From positions 1,240,001-1,304,000 of the forward strand of contig NZ_BAABBI010000001.1 in assembly GCF_039537875.1 (NCBI RefSeq): a DNA stretch of 64,000 nucleotides, given 5' to 3'. The notes below the pieces were generated by a model. It was not told where the DNA came from. It saw only the letters and a program-made list of their open reading frames with translations, and ran no database searches. Numbering within the stretch: position 1 is the first letter of the stretch; the number at the start of each line of letters is the position of its first letter. The stretch is from Corallibacter vietnamensis. GTDB taxonomy: Bacteria; Bacteroidota; Bacteroidia; Flavobacteriales; Flavobacteriaceae. The position numbers and the translations under genes were made by a program. This document shows, in pieces, positions 44,462-53,483 of the stretch.

Positions 44462-45139
44462 ATGACAGATAGTTTAAAAGAAGTATCCAAATTAACTTTT
44501 GCCAATTTAATAAAGGCTAGTGTGTTTTATTTACCAGAATCGGTTTTTGATTTATTAAAGATTACAAAAACCGAACCAGTACTTAAAGATATTAATACCA
44601 TTTTTTTATTTGATAAAAATGGAAAGCTGATAAGAAATTACAAAGGATCTTTTGGGCAGTTTGTATTACCAAAAAAATCTTATTTAGAAGAGAATATATT
44701 TCTGTTATTTGAGTTTAAGGAGCAAAGTAGTAAAGGAGGTTTTGAATATGTGATAGAAAAATATAACGAGCTTGTTTTATCTCTACTTTACATGAGTGAG
44801 TTGTTTTGTAATGAAATTGAAAAGGATATAGCAGATTTAACAGATGATCAAAAAACTGCTTTTACACTGCAACATAATTTTTATATACAACACAAAGAAA
44901 TATTCGAAGCTAAATTTAAAATACCTCCAAGAGTTTACAATTTTAATAAACAAACAACACAGACTGTTTTAAAAAAGATAAAACCGCTTGCAGTAAATTT
45001 AGATACACAAGAAGTAGAAAGTAGAAAACCTGATAAAAAACTTGAAAAGAAAAATCAATTAGAAAAACTTAAAAACGATACGAGAACAAATGCTGAAAGT
45101 TTTCTATTAAAAACTGTTTTTAAAGTTAATATTGATTAA
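44462..45139 (+). CDS. Unknown protein adjacent to integrase 2
   Basis: This 225-aa soluble protein starts two bases after the integrase stop, so it is co-transcribed. It is Lys-rich and mostly helical, with a beta segment near TIFLFDKNGKLIRNYKG and a strongly charged, probably disordered tail (PDKKLEKKNQLEKLKN). I see no nuclease, kinase or DNA-binding motif. A role in element maintenance or excision control is possible from position alone. Confidence 0.6.
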   Translation: MTDSLKEVSKLTFANLIKASVFYLPESVFDLLKITKTEPVLKDINTIFLFDKNGKLIRNYKGSFGQFVLPKKSYLEENIFLLFEFKEQSSKGGFEYVIEKYNELVLSLLYMSELFCNEIEKDIADLTDDQKTAFTLQHNFYIQHKEIFEAKFKIPPRVYNFNKQTTQTVLKKIKPLAVNLDTQEVESRKPDKKLEKKNQLEKLKNDTRTNAESFLLKTVFKVNID

Positions 45140-45181
45140 AAATTAAAATTTAACGTAAATCGAACGTTTAATTTACGCATA

Positions 45182-45640
45182 ATGAAAGATTCAAAATATT
45201 ACACCTGTGACTATTGTTATGAAGAATTTTTACCTTCAAGACGTCGTGTGCAAAAGTTTTGTTGCAATAGTTGCCGTTCAAAAGCATATAGAGAAAGAAA
45301 GGAAGCTGATGTTGTAGTCAAACCAACTCCTGCATTACCAAAAAACTTTCTTCAAAATAAAAAAAATAAAAACTCATTAGAGAACACAAAAAGTAAAGTA
45401 GAACAAATGAGTTTTCAAGGTGTAGGAAATGCAGCTTTAGGAACATTAGCAGCTGATGGTCTAAAATCTCTACTTACAAAAAATGAAAATAAACCCTTGA
45501 CCAAAGGAGATATTAAAAAGCTAGTTTCTGAAATAAACGGCCGTTTTCACGAAATTAAAAATATGGCTCCAAATAATATGGGGCAAAAACCTTTTTATGA
45601 TATAGAAAGAAAAGAGGTGGTTTACAGGTGGACTAAATAA
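45182..45640 (+). CDS. Small zinc-finger protein of the element
   Basis: This 152-aa protein has two close Cys pairs (CDYCYEEF at about 9-12 and KFCCNSCRSKAYRERKE at about 26-32) that would form a treble-clef-like zinc site. The middle (about 65-95) contains a Gly/Ala-rich hydrophobic stretch (GNAALGTLAADGLKSLL), followed by a charged domain. Proteins of this shape accompany integrases in Bacteroidota elements. The function is unknown. It follows the previous gene by 42 bases. Confidence 0.65.
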   Translation: MKDSKYYTCDYCYEEFLPSRRRVQKFCCNSCRSKAYRERKEADVVVKPTPALPKNFLQNKKNKNSLENTKSKVEQMSFQGVGNAALGTLAADGLKSLLTKNENKPLTKGDIKKLVSEINGRFHEIKNMAPNNMGQKPFYDIERKEVVYRWTK

Positions 45641-45687
45641 AAAAGGTGCTCGCTTTTATTTTAGAAAGCATTTATTAAGCATTCATT

Positions 45688-46275
45688 CTAAAGTTTTCTA
45701 ATAGCTCTATTTATATACTTTAAATTTTTAATTAAAGTATGTGCATAGCCGCCATTACCTTTAGGAGATAAGTTTTTAGATTTTTTATAAAACACAACCG
45801 CATTTTGTTTAAAATCAAAAATTATAGTTTCAAGTTGTACTTTACTAATAGGTGTTGTTTCATGAGAAGTGCTACTTCTAGTTTCAACTAAAAAAAACAT
45901 TCCGTAACGGTTATCTGTAGCTGTACTAATTTCCTTTAAACTATGTGGTAAGTCAGAGTCTGTGTAGTTCTTGTTTTTAGATTTAAATAGCGTAACTAGC
46001 TCGTTTTTATCAGTAGCTGTTAGATTAGCTTTGTATTTTTCTTTTACGTTATAAAGCGGTTTTTTTCTATTTATCACTGAATCTATAGCAATCACAGAAA
46101 TTTCTTCAAATCGCTCATATAGCTTGTTTGGTTTATTAGGGCTTTTATGAACAAATATAGGTTCGTAATATGTGAAGTTACCTATGTTTTCTTGCTCATT
46201 AGATTTTTCTGTTTGAGCATTTGCTGAAAATGATAATGCTAAACTTAATACTGTAATAAAAAAATAGGCTTTCAT
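45688..46275 (-). CDS. Secreted protein of unknown function
   Basis: This 195-aa protein has a clear signal peptide (MKAYFFITVLSLALSFSANAQ) and a polar mature part with no recognised domain. I chose the ATG of the signal peptide. A longer frame adds 13 residues without a signal-like purpose. It is the only minus-strand gene in the island and faces away from the next gene. The mature protein has a beta-like centre (GMFFLVETRSSTSHETTPISK). Confidence 0.6.
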   Translation of the reverse strand: MKAYFFITVLSLALSFSANAQTEKSNEQENIGNFTYYEPIFVHKSPNKPNKLYERFEEISVIAIDSVINRKKPLYNVKEKYKANLTATDKNELVTLFKSKNKNYTDSDLPHSLKEISTATDNRYGMFFLVETRSSTSHETTPISKVQLETIIFDFKQNAVVFYKKSKNLSPKGNGGYAHTLIKNLKYINRAIRKL

Positions 46276-46302
46276 GTTTTTAAATTTTTGTTTGTTTAAA
46301 GG

Positions 46303-46333
46303 TATACTTAACAAGTATATATCTTTTAAAGAT
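46303..46333. promoter_or_regulatory. Two adjacent palindromes in a divergent gap
   Basis: TATACTT-AAC-AAGTATA and ATCTTT-T-AAAGAT stand side by side 28 bases upstream of the secreted-protein gene, between it and the divergent gene at 46497. They could be operators. Confidence 0.35.
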
Positions 46334-46496
46334 GATATGGCGTAAAACTATTAAATAATTTTTTAAGCATACTATATAGAGATTTTCTAAATATATTCTA
46401 TATTTATGCTTCTCCCTTAAAAGTACCAATAGCATTAATTGGCTAATATAAAATTTAGCTTTATTTTTTTATTAATCTTTTGTTTTATATCTAGAA

Positions 46497-47381
46497 ATGA
46501 AAATTGTAATGCGAGAATATCCAAAAGTAATTTTGGTATTATGTCTATTAATCTCTTTTTCAGGTATGTATTCTCAAGTCTCTGATGTAACAGAAGCAAT
46601 TGAAGAATCTTATGAGAACTATCAAGATGCTTTTAAGAAACTAAAGAATGCAAGATCATATATCTCTGATGCCTTTAATGCTGAATCTATTTCAGGTGTT
46701 CAATCATATGCTAATTACGCAGAAAGTGAAGTTTCTTCCGCTAAACGTTATTTAGGTTATGCTGAAGATGAAGCTGATGATGCAGAAACTGAAGCAGGGT
46801 ATCTTAATTGTTATGATGCTGAAAATGCAGCTGAAGACGCTGAAGATTATTTTTATGATGCAAAAAGAAATCTATCTAATGCAGAAAGTAGTTTGTCTAG
46901 TGCGAGTTATACATCCGATGCCGACTATTTAAGTGATTATCTTAACGAAGCTAATAATTATATTAATCAGGCATTAAATAATATGGGGTATGCTGTTGAT
47001 GAATTAAATAATACTTTGAAGTATATACGTAGTTGTGGAGTACCTACGAGTAATTCATATAGTGGTACATCGCAAACAGCGTCTTGTGAAGATTTATTAA
47101 GTTATATCCAAGACAATGGATACCGTAAAAGTAAGCTTTCGAGTTACACATTAGATTCTAGCTGGCTTTATGAAGTGACAGCTTACACCTATGATTATGA
47201 CATTTATGTGATAGCAAAAATTAAAAAAAGCGAATATAGCTATCAAACTAATACGTATATATTTTGTGGGATTCCTTCAACAAATTGGTCTAATTTTAAA
47301 AATGGAGGTTATGGAGATTCTAATTCTTATGGTAAACGTTTCCACAAATATATTTTTGATTATAAATGTGATTGTTATTAG
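46497..47381 (+). CDS. Secreted helical protein rich in Ala, Ser, Tyr and Asp
   Basis: This 294-aa protein has a signal peptide (cleavage near GMYSQ; MKIVMREYPKV is the positive end). Residues about 28-175 form a long low-complexity helix (repeats of the AEDEADDAE and NYAESEVSSAK kind). The C-terminal 110 residues include cysteines and a globular part (ending DYKCDCY). Function is unknown. The Bacteroidota promoter upstream is not clear. It may be surface cargo of the element and not a defence gene. Confidence 0.6.
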   Translation: MKIVMREYPKVILVLCLLISFSGMYSQVSDVTEAIEESYENYQDAFKKLKNARSYISDAFNAESISGVQSYANYAESEVSSAKRYLGYAEDEADDAETEAGYLNCYDAENAAEDAEDYFYDAKRNLSNAESSLSSASYTSDADYLSDYLNEANNYINQALNNMGYAVDELNNTLKYIRSCGVPTSNSYSGTSQTASCEDLLSYIQDNGYRKSKLSSYTLDSSWLYEVTAYTYDYDIYVIAKIKKSEYSYQTNTYIFCGIPSTNWSNFKNGGYGDSNSYGKRFHKYIFDYKCDCY

Positions 47382-47434
47382 CCTAAAATTATAATTAATG
47401 TTAATTTTATTAGCCAAAAAATTGAAAGACTTTA

Positions 47435-49816
47435 ATGAACAAACAAACCCACAATAAATTAGTATCCTTTATCTGGTCTATTGCAGACGATTGCCTGCGA
47501 GACGTTTACGTACGTGGTAAATACCGCGACGTAATTTTACCAATGATTGTTTTACGCCGTTTAGATGCACTTTTAGAACCTACCAAAGAAGCTGTTTTAG
47601 AAGAACTCGCTTTTCAGCGTGATGAAGCTGGCTTTACCGAATGGGATGAAAACGGACTACGAGATGCTTCTGGCTATGTGTTTTACAACACCAGTAAATG
47701 GACACTACAACAATTAAAAGATACCGCTACCAATAGCGCACAAATATTACAAGCCAATTTTGAAGATTACCTGAATGGTTTCAGTCCTAATGTGAAAGAA
47801 ATCATCGAAAAATTCAAACTGCGTAGTCAAGTGCGCCATATGGCGAGCAAAGATGTATTGTTAGATGTATTGGAAAAATTTACCTCACCATACATCAACC
47901 TCACACCTTTTGAAAAAGAAGACCCAGAAGGTAGAAAATTACCGGCACTATCCAATTTAGGAATGGGATATGTTTTTGAAGAACTCATTAGAAAATTCAA
48001 CGAAGAAAACAACGAAGAAGCCGGAGAGCACTTTACACCACGTGAGGTAATCGACCTAATGACGCACATCATTTTCGACCCGATTAAAGACAACCTACCG
48101 CCAGTAATGACCATTTACGACCCAGCTTGTGGTTCTGGAGGAATGTTGACCGAAAGCCAAAACTTTATCAAAGACGAAGAAGGCAGCATACGTGCTATGG
48201 GTGATGTGTATCTCTTCGGAAAAGAAATAAACGACGAAACCTACGCCATTTGTAAAAGTGATATGATGATTAAAGGCAACGACCCAGCCAACATACGTGT
48301 GGGTTCTACCTTATCTACCGACGAATTTGCAGGAAAAACATTCGATTTTATGCTTTCTAATCCGCCATACGGAAAATCGTGGGCGAGTGAGCAGAAATAC
48401 ATTAAGGATGGTAAAGATGTTATTGACGAACGTTTTAAAATTCAACTCAAAAATTATTGGAGCGTTTTAGAAGATGTAGATGCCGTACCACGTTCTAGCG
48501 ATGGGCAATTACTGTTTCTTATGGAAATGGTCTCTAAAATGAAACCTCTACACCAAAGCGCAACAGGTACACGTATTGCTTCTGTACATAATGGCAGTAG
48601 CTTGTTTACGGGCGATGCTGGTGGTGGAGAAAGCAACATACGCCGTTACATTATAGAAAACGACTGGCTAGAAGCTATTGTGCAACTACCCAACAACCTA
48701 TTTTACAACACTGGCATTACCACTTATGTCTGGATTTTAAGCAATAACAAAGCTGAACACCGTAAAGGTAAAGTACAACTCATTGACGCCAATGCTTTAT
48801 ACAAAAAGCTTCGTAAAAACCTTGGGAATAAAAACTGCGAACTCACACCAGAGCACATTACCGAAATTGTGAACTGCTATACCCATTTAGAAAATAAAGA
48901 AGCCGAAGGCGAAGAGAGTTTAGCTGCACAAGTTTTTGATAATACCGATTTTGGCTATTACAAAGCCACCATAGAACGCCCAAAACGTTTAAAAGCACAG
49001 TTTACCAACGAGCGTGTAGAAACTTTACGTTTTGATAGCCGTTTGCTAGAACCTATGCAATGGGCATACCAAGAATTTGGCGAGGCTATTTACAGCAATA
49101 CGGCACAGTTCAAGGAGCAAATTTTAGAATGGTGCGAGGCACAGGACTTAAATCTGTCTTCTGCCAATAAAACCAAACTCACTAAAAAGGACACTTGGCA
49201 AAAACATTTGGCATTGGTAACCGCTGCCAAAGCCTTACAAAATGTATTTGGCGATAAAGAATACAACGACTTTAATGTATTTGTAGAAGACATTGATGCC
49301 GAACTCAAAGCCCAAAAGCTAAAACTAGGTACCAGCGAGAAAAAAGCCATTTTAAATGCGGTAAGTTGGTACGATGCCGAAGCCGAAAAAGTGATTAAAA
49401 AAACCGTAAAACTTACAGGCGATAAACTCACCCAACTTTTACAACATTTAGATTGCGAAGAAACCGACTTACCAGACTTTGGCTATTATCCTATTTGTCA
49501 TTCAGAGCAAAGCGAAGAATCTCAAAAAAATAAGAAAGGAACTTACATCACCTACGAAACCGAAAGCGACCTACGCGACACCGAAAACGTACCGCTAAAA
49601 GACAACATACACAGCTACTTTAAACGCGAAGTACAGCCACACGTAACCGAAGCCTGGATAAACCTAGACACCACCAAAATTGGCTACGAAATTAGCTTTA
49701 ACAAATACTTTTACAAGCATACACCTTTACGTAGTATAGAAGACGTAACTGCCGATATTTTGGAGCTAGAACAACAAAGCGATGGTTTAATTGCAGATAT
49801 TTTAAACCTTGCTTAA
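47435..49816 (+). CDS. hsdM: Type I restriction enzyme, M subunit (system 2)
   Basis: This 793-aa adenine methyltransferase is longer than the HsdM of system 1. GEHFTPREVIDLM precedes the SAM motif DPACGSGGML (about 228). The catalytic NPPYGKSW is at about 308. An extra C-terminal half (about 520-793) is helical and carries a short in-frame interspersed repeat (HSEQSEES, about 689-696) in a loop. Its base composition appears more GC-rich than the cargo genes downstream. It is the first gene of the split hsdM-hsdS-...-hsdR locus, ending one base before hsdS. Confidence 0.93.
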   Translation: MNKQTHNKLVSFIWSIADDCLRDVYVRGKYRDVILPMIVLRRLDALLEPTKEAVLEELAFQRDEAGFTEWDENGLRDASGYVFYNTSKWTLQQLKDTATNSAQILQANFEDYLNGFSPNVKEIIEKFKLRSQVRHMASKDVLLDVLEKFTSPYINLTPFEKEDPEGRKLPALSNLGMGYVFEELIRKFNEENNEEAGEHFTPREVIDLMTHIIFDPIKDNLPPVMTIYDPACGSGGMLTESQNFIKDEEGSIRAMGDVYLFGKEINDETYAICKSDMMIKGNDPANIRVGSTLSTDEFAGKTFDFMLSNPPYGKSWASEQKYIKDGKDVIDERFKIQLKNYWSVLEDVDAVPRSSDGQLLFLMEMVSKMKPLHQSATGTRIASVHNGSSLFTGDAGGGESNIRRYIIENDWLEAIVQLPNNLFYNTGITTYVWILSNNKAEHRKGKVQLIDANALYKKLRKNLGNKNCELTPEHITEIVNCYTHLENKEAEGEESLAAQVFDNTDFGYYKATIERPKRLKAQFTNERVETLRFDSRLLEPMQWAYQEFGEAIYSNTAQFKEQILEWCEAQDLNLSSANKTKLTKKDTWQKHLALVTAAKALQNVFGDKEYNDFNVFVEDIDAELKAQKLKLGTSEKKAILNAVSWYDAEAEKVIKKTVKLTGDKLTQLLQHLDCEETDLPDFGYYPICHSEQSEESQKNKKGTYITYETESDLRDTENVPLKDNIHSYFKREVQPHVTEAWINLDTTKIGYEISFNKYFYKHTPLRSIEDVTADILELEQQSDGLIADILNLA
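49497..49522 (+). repeat. Short interspersed repeat in-frame in hsdM
   Basis: The segment beginning GTCATTCAGAGC and ending GAAGAATCT translates as CHSEQSEES. From memory this motif is a frequent short palindromic repeat in Bacteroidota genomes. It is in-frame inside hsdM. Confidence 0.5.
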
Positions 49817-49817
49817 T

Positions 49818-51146
49818 ATGAAAGTAACAGCAAATAAAAAAAATACGGTATCTGAGCGTAGCCGAAGATACGACAGCTATAAAGACTCTGGTGTAGAATG
49901 GTTAAGAGACATTCCTGAGCATTGGGAAATAAGAAAATTAAAGTCTTTTTTGGAAGTTTTTGGAAGAATAGGTTTCAGAGGATATACAACAAATGATTTA
50001 GTAGATGAAGGTAGTGGAGCAATTACCATAAGCCCTTCTAATTTTGGAGAATCCAATTTAGAATGGACCAAAAATTCTTATTTGTCTTGGGATAAATATT
50101 ATGAATCACCGGAAATAATGGTAGAAGTTGGTGATTTGTTGATAGTAAAAACAGCATCTATTGGTAAAATTGCACACGTTAGAGAGTTACCTGAAAAGGC
50201 AACGGTAAACCCGCAGATTTTAGTTGTGAAAAATGTTAAGGCAGATAATAGGTTTTTATTTTATCAATTTCTTTCCATAGTATTTCAAACTCAATTAATG
50301 AAGGAAAAAATTGGAAGTACAATTTATACTATTTCTGAAAATAAGATATTGAATGGTTTTGCATTGCTTCCACCACTTCCAGAACAAACCGCCATTGCCC
50401 AATTTTTAGACGACAAAACCACCAAAATAGACCAAGCTATTGCCATAAAACAGCAACAAATAGCACTATTAAAAGAACGCAAACAAATCCTCATACACAA
50501 AGCAGTAACAAAAGGTGTCACATCGAGCGCAGTCGAGATGAAAGACTCTGGTGTAGAATGGATTGGCGAGATTCCGGAGCATTGGGAGGTGAAGAGGTTG
50601 AAGTTTGTAACAAAGTTAATTTCTGAAAAAATATTAAGTAAGGACAGCTCACTCAATTATATTGGTATGGAGAATATCGAATCTTGGAGTGGAAAATTCA
50701 TTGAAAGTGATTCAGAAACAGAAGGACTTGCTAACTATTTTGAAAAAAGCGATATACTTTTTGGAAAATTAAGACCTTATTTGGCTAAAGTATATTTAGC
50801 TAAAAATAAAGGAATTTGTACTACTGAATTTTTGGTTTATCGAACAAGCGAGTCAATGAGTAATTTATATACTCACTTATTAATGCTATCTTTTGAGTTT
50901 ATAAATCTTATTGATTCGTCAACTTATGGTTCTAAAATGCCAAGAGCTAATTCTGATTTTATCGGAAATCAATTAATTCCCATCCCACCACTTTCCGAGC
51001 AAAAGGAAATCGCCAACTACATAGAAACCGCATCGTCTAAAATAGAAACCGCCATTAGCCTAAAAGAGCAAGAAATAAGCAAGCTACAAGAGTATAAAAG
51101 TAGTTTAATTAATAGTGTGGTAACGGGTAAGGTTAGGGTTTGTTAG
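49818..51146 (+). CDS. hsdS: Type I restriction enzyme, S subunit (system 2)
   Basis: This 442-aa specificity subunit has two target-recognition domains (about 35-185 and 255-395) each opened by a near-identical DSGVEW..IPEHWE motif and followed by helical spacers (PLPEQTAIAQFLDDKTTKI, PLSEQKEIANYIETASSKI). The ATG after the hsdM stop is preferred over the TTG nine bases upstream. Two short interspersed repeats sit in-frame: one before the first TRD and one between the two halves. The tail (YKSSLINSVVTGKVRVC) is repeated twice downstream in broken form. Confidence 0.93.
   Translation: MKVTANKKNTVSERSRRYDSYKDSGVEWLRDIPEHWEIRKLKSFLEVFGRIGFRGYTTNDLVDEGSGAITISPSNFGESNLEWTKNSYLSWDKYYESPEIMVEVGDLLIVKTASIGKIAHVRELPEKATVNPQILVVKNVKADNRFLFYQFLSIVFQTQLMKEKIGSTIYTISENKILNGFALLPPLPEQTAIAQFLDDKTTKIDQAIAIKQQQIALLKERKQILIHKAVTKGVTSSAVEMKDSGVEWIGEIPEHWEVKRLKFVTKLISEKILSKDSSLNYIGMENIESWSGKFIESDSETEGLANYFEKSDILFGKLRPYLAKVYLAKNKGICTTEFLVYRTSESMSNLYTHLLMLSFEFINLIDSSTYGSKMPRANSDFIGNQLIPIPPLSEQKEIANYIETASSKIETAISLKEQEISKLQEYKSSLINSVVTGKVRVC
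49848..49871 (+). repeat. Short palindromic repeat in hsdS 5' region
   Basis: GTATCTGAGCGTAGCCGAAGATAC has matching ends GTATCT/AGATAC, with the core GAGCGTAGCCGAAG. It encodes SERSRRY in-frame near the HsdS N-terminus. Confidence 0.5.
50521..50540 (+). repeat. Short interspersed repeat in hsdS central spacer
   Basis: CATCGAGCGCAGTCGAGATG, with TCGA palindromes on both sides, is in-frame between the two halves of HsdS. The same family of motif occurs widely in flavobacterial genomes. Confidence 0.5.
51091..51146 (+). repeat. hsdS 3' tail, copy 1 of 3 (original)
   Basis: The last 56 bases of hsdS (YKSSLINSVV...) recur in degenerate form at 52529-52591 and 53484-53546. Confidence 0.7.
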
Positions 51147-51150
51147 GGGT

Positions 51151-52485
51151 ATGAAGTATACAGGAGGAGACATAAATAGGTTAGGTGAACGTTTAAGAAA
51201 TTTAAAGGGAAAACATATCTCTGATGATGATTTAGATTTACTGCAGGCGCATAGACTTTCTTTTACAAACCCCTTGTTTAAAACTTTTAAAGAGCTTACC
51301 CAATATAAATCTACGGTTCAAAGATCGGCCATAATTGCTTTTAGATTAAAAAGGATTTCTACGATTATAAATAAGGTCATTCGTAAACCCAAAATGCAAT
51401 TGAATAGAATGTGGGATATTGCTGGTATACGCATCATTTTTGATGATGAGGTATCAGCAAGAAAAATGGTTAATCTTATACTAGAGAAGTATCAGGTACG
51501 TGGTCAGGTAAGGAATTACTTTGAAAACCCTAAAAAGATTGGTTATCAAGCATTTCATGTTTATATTACAGAACCAGTATCTGGTAAAGTTGTAGAAGTT
51601 CAGATCAGAACAAAAAACACGCACAATTGGGCAACTTTAGTTGAAATTACCGATGTACTATATAATACAAGGCTGAAGGAAGAGGGCTATGAAAACAATG
51701 TTACATTGGGTAGGTTTCATCATTTAGTTTCAAGTGAAAAAGAATTAAATCCTGAAGAGGCCAGTTTTCTTTACAGGACATTAGATAAGTATGATTTTAT
51801 ATCTAAGCTGGCAGAAACCTTTAGAAAGAATTCTAACACTGTAAAAAAACAATGGCAAAATGTTGGACACAGGGATAAGTACTTCTTGATTGAATTGTCT
51901 TCAGATAGTGTGCCAAAGCTATCAAGTTACAGTGATTATGAAAAAGCTGAAGCTGATTATTTTAAAACTTATAAAAAAGACGAAGGTGCTTTAATTGTGC
52001 TAACATCTATTCATAAACCTTCATTTGATCAGATAAGTATTGCTTATGCCAACTATATATTGTCTTACCATAGATTTATTAAAGATGTCCAAGAAATTTT
52101 AAAAGAGCTTGCAAAAGAGAAACTAGAGGATAAGAGCTTTGGAGAGTTTAGAAAAATTTTCAGACTCTATGAAGATATTCAAGCCAATAACATTATTAAT
52201 ATTCTTATGGAACGTGATGATGTTATTGTAAATTTTGAAGATGAGTCGCTTCGTTTGGAGAGTAAATCTAAAATTAGTACAAAGAAGCGAAAAGAAATTA
52301 GGAGACAGATTAACGTTGGTATTCAAGATTTAGTTAAAAAACATTTATCATTTATAGATGAGATAAATAGTGTTGCCAAAACATTGCCAAGGTGGACATG
52401 GCAAACTAAATTCTTTCTTAACAGGCACGAAAAAAGAGTCAGTAAGCGATTAAAGTCAATAGATTTGAAATTTGATGAGAATTAA
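51151..52485 (+). CDS. RelA/SpoT-type nucleotide synthetase (toxSAS-like candidate)
   Basis: This 444-aa protein contains a RelA/SpoT synthetase domain: RLKRISTIINK (R65, K67, S70, K75), RMWDIAGIRI (R86, D89, G92, R94), GYQAFH (131-136) and EVQIRTKNTHNW (E149, Q151, R153). These match the (p)ppGpp synthetase ATP/GTP-binding and catalytic positions. No HD hydrolase domain is present. The C-terminal half (about 200-444) is helical and unrecognised. It starts four bases after hsdS, inside a defence locus. That suggests an antiphage synthetase or toxSAS-like enzyme that pyrophosphorylates a nucleotide or tRNA. That last step is inference. Confidence 0.75.
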   Translation: MKYTGGDINRLGERLRNLKGKHISDDDLDLLQAHRLSFTNPLFKTFKELTQYKSTVQRSAIIAFRLKRISTIINKVIRKPKMQLNRMWDIAGIRIIFDDEVSARKMVNLILEKYQVRGQVRNYFENPKKIGYQAFHVYITEPVSGKVVEVQIRTKNTHNWATLVEITDVLYNTRLKEEGYENNVTLGRFHHLVSSEKELNPEEASFLYRTLDKYDFISKLAETFRKNSNTVKKQWQNVGHRDKYFLIELSSDSVPKLSSYSDYEKAEADYFKTYKKDEGALIVLTSIHKPSFDQISIAYANYILSYHRFIKDVQEILKELAKEKLEDKSFGEFRKIFRLYEDIQANNIINILMERDDVIVNFEDESLRLESKSKISTKKRKEIRRQINVGIQDLVKKHLSFIDEINSVAKTLPRWTWQTKFFLNRHEKRVSKRLKSIDLKFDEN

Positions 52486-52528
52486 AAAGTTGAAGGTGTT
52501 GAATAAGTAATAAAACAAAAGAAAAAAA

Positions 52529-52591
52529 ATGCAACAGTATAAAAGTAGTTTAATAAATAGTGTGGTAACGGGTAAGGTTAGGGTGTGTTAA
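52529..52591 (+). repeat. hsdS 3' tail, copy 2 (pseudo-tail)
   Basis: This 63-base mini-frame encodes MQQYKSSLINSVVTGKVRVC, which matches the HsdS C-terminus exactly except at the first residues. It follows the RelA/SpoT gene. It is a footprint and not a gene. Confidence 0.75.
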
Positions 52592-52601
52592 AGATAGATT
52601 T

Positions 52602-53477
52602 ATGAATGGGATAAAGTACATACAGTCAAAACAGCAAAATTGGGCAAAAAGGCAAGGTTTCCAATTAGTTGGTGGTACTAAACCAAATAGAGGAGAAAAG
52701 AATTATGTTCAGGATTTATCTTTAAATATTTTTAATAACAAGTTATCAGCAGAAACGCAAAAATGTTTTGATGAGGGTGATGGTGGTGAAACAAAAGACA
52801 CTGCAACTAGATTGGCTAAAATGAAAGCGTTGCACTCCTCTTCGGCACTGCCTGTTAACGTGTTTCAATATTGGCAAGAAAAAGATGTAAGTCCTATACT
52901 TTCTGCATGTAAATTGATTAATAAAAGGCCATTTAATTCAAATATTCAGCCCAATGCCGTAACGTTTGAGCAAAAATTTGAAATAAGCGAAGACAAGAAA
53001 ACCTTCCCACGTAAGCCTAATTTAGATGTTGTCATAGAACATAACAATATAGTTTATGCCATAGAGTCTAAATTTACAGAACCCTACAGTAAAAACATAA
53101 AAGGACTCAGTGAAAGATATAAAACCGAAAACTCATTCTGGAATGGATTAACTAATTTGAAAAAGCTAGCAAGTGAAATTTCCCAAAACAATAGTAAGTT
53201 TAAATATCTAGATGCTTCTCAACTCATTAAGCATATTCTGGGATTGAAAAAACAAAAAGGGAAAACAGGCTTCAAATTACTTTACCTATGGTATGATGTT
53301 GTTGGAATGGATGGAGCAGAACATAGAAAGGAAATAGAAGCATTTGCAGACATTGCCAAAGCAGACAGGATACACTTTAGGCATATTACCTACCAAGAGG
53401 TTATTATTAATTTGTCCAAGAACTTTTATAAAGGGAATGAGGACTATGTTGATTATTTAACAGATAGGTATTTGTAG
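52602..53477 (+). CDS. PGN_0703-type PD-(D/E)XK nuclease
   Basis: This 291-aa protein has the restriction-endonuclease-like core KPNLDVVI (D142) and YAIESKF (E155, K157), with a further Glu at 123. From memory, the pattern and length match the PGN_0703 family of putative restriction enzymes. The N-terminal 100 residues are helical. It probably cuts invading DNA, although its trigger is unknown. It starts 11 bases after the second hsdS-tail copy and is followed by the third, so it appears to have been inserted as a unit. Confidence 0.75.
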   Translation: MNGIKYIQSKQQNWAKRQGFQLVGGTKPNRGEKNYVQDLSLNIFNNKLSAETQKCFDEGDGGETKDTATRLAKMKALHSSSALPVNVFQYWQEKDVSPILSACKLINKRPFNSNIQPNAVTFEQKFEISEDKKTFPRKPNLDVVIEHNNIVYAIESKFTEPYSKNIKGLSERYKTENSFWNGLTNLKKLASEISQNNSKFKYLDASQLIKHILGLKKQKGKTGFKLLYLWYDVVGMDGAEHRKEIEAFADIAKADRIHFRHITYQEVIINLSKNFYKGNEDYVDYLTDRYL

Positions 53478-53483
53478 AACAAT

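Noticed and set aside
45154..45177. A third member of the nested-hairpin family, before the zinc-finger gene
   Set aside because: CGTAAAT/ATTTACG forms a 7-bp stem, but the loop lacks TACGT and CAACTTTAAA, and there is no inner stem.
52529..52591. A 20-aa gene
   Set aside because: It is a copy of the hsdS 3' end and carries no independent sign of being a gene.
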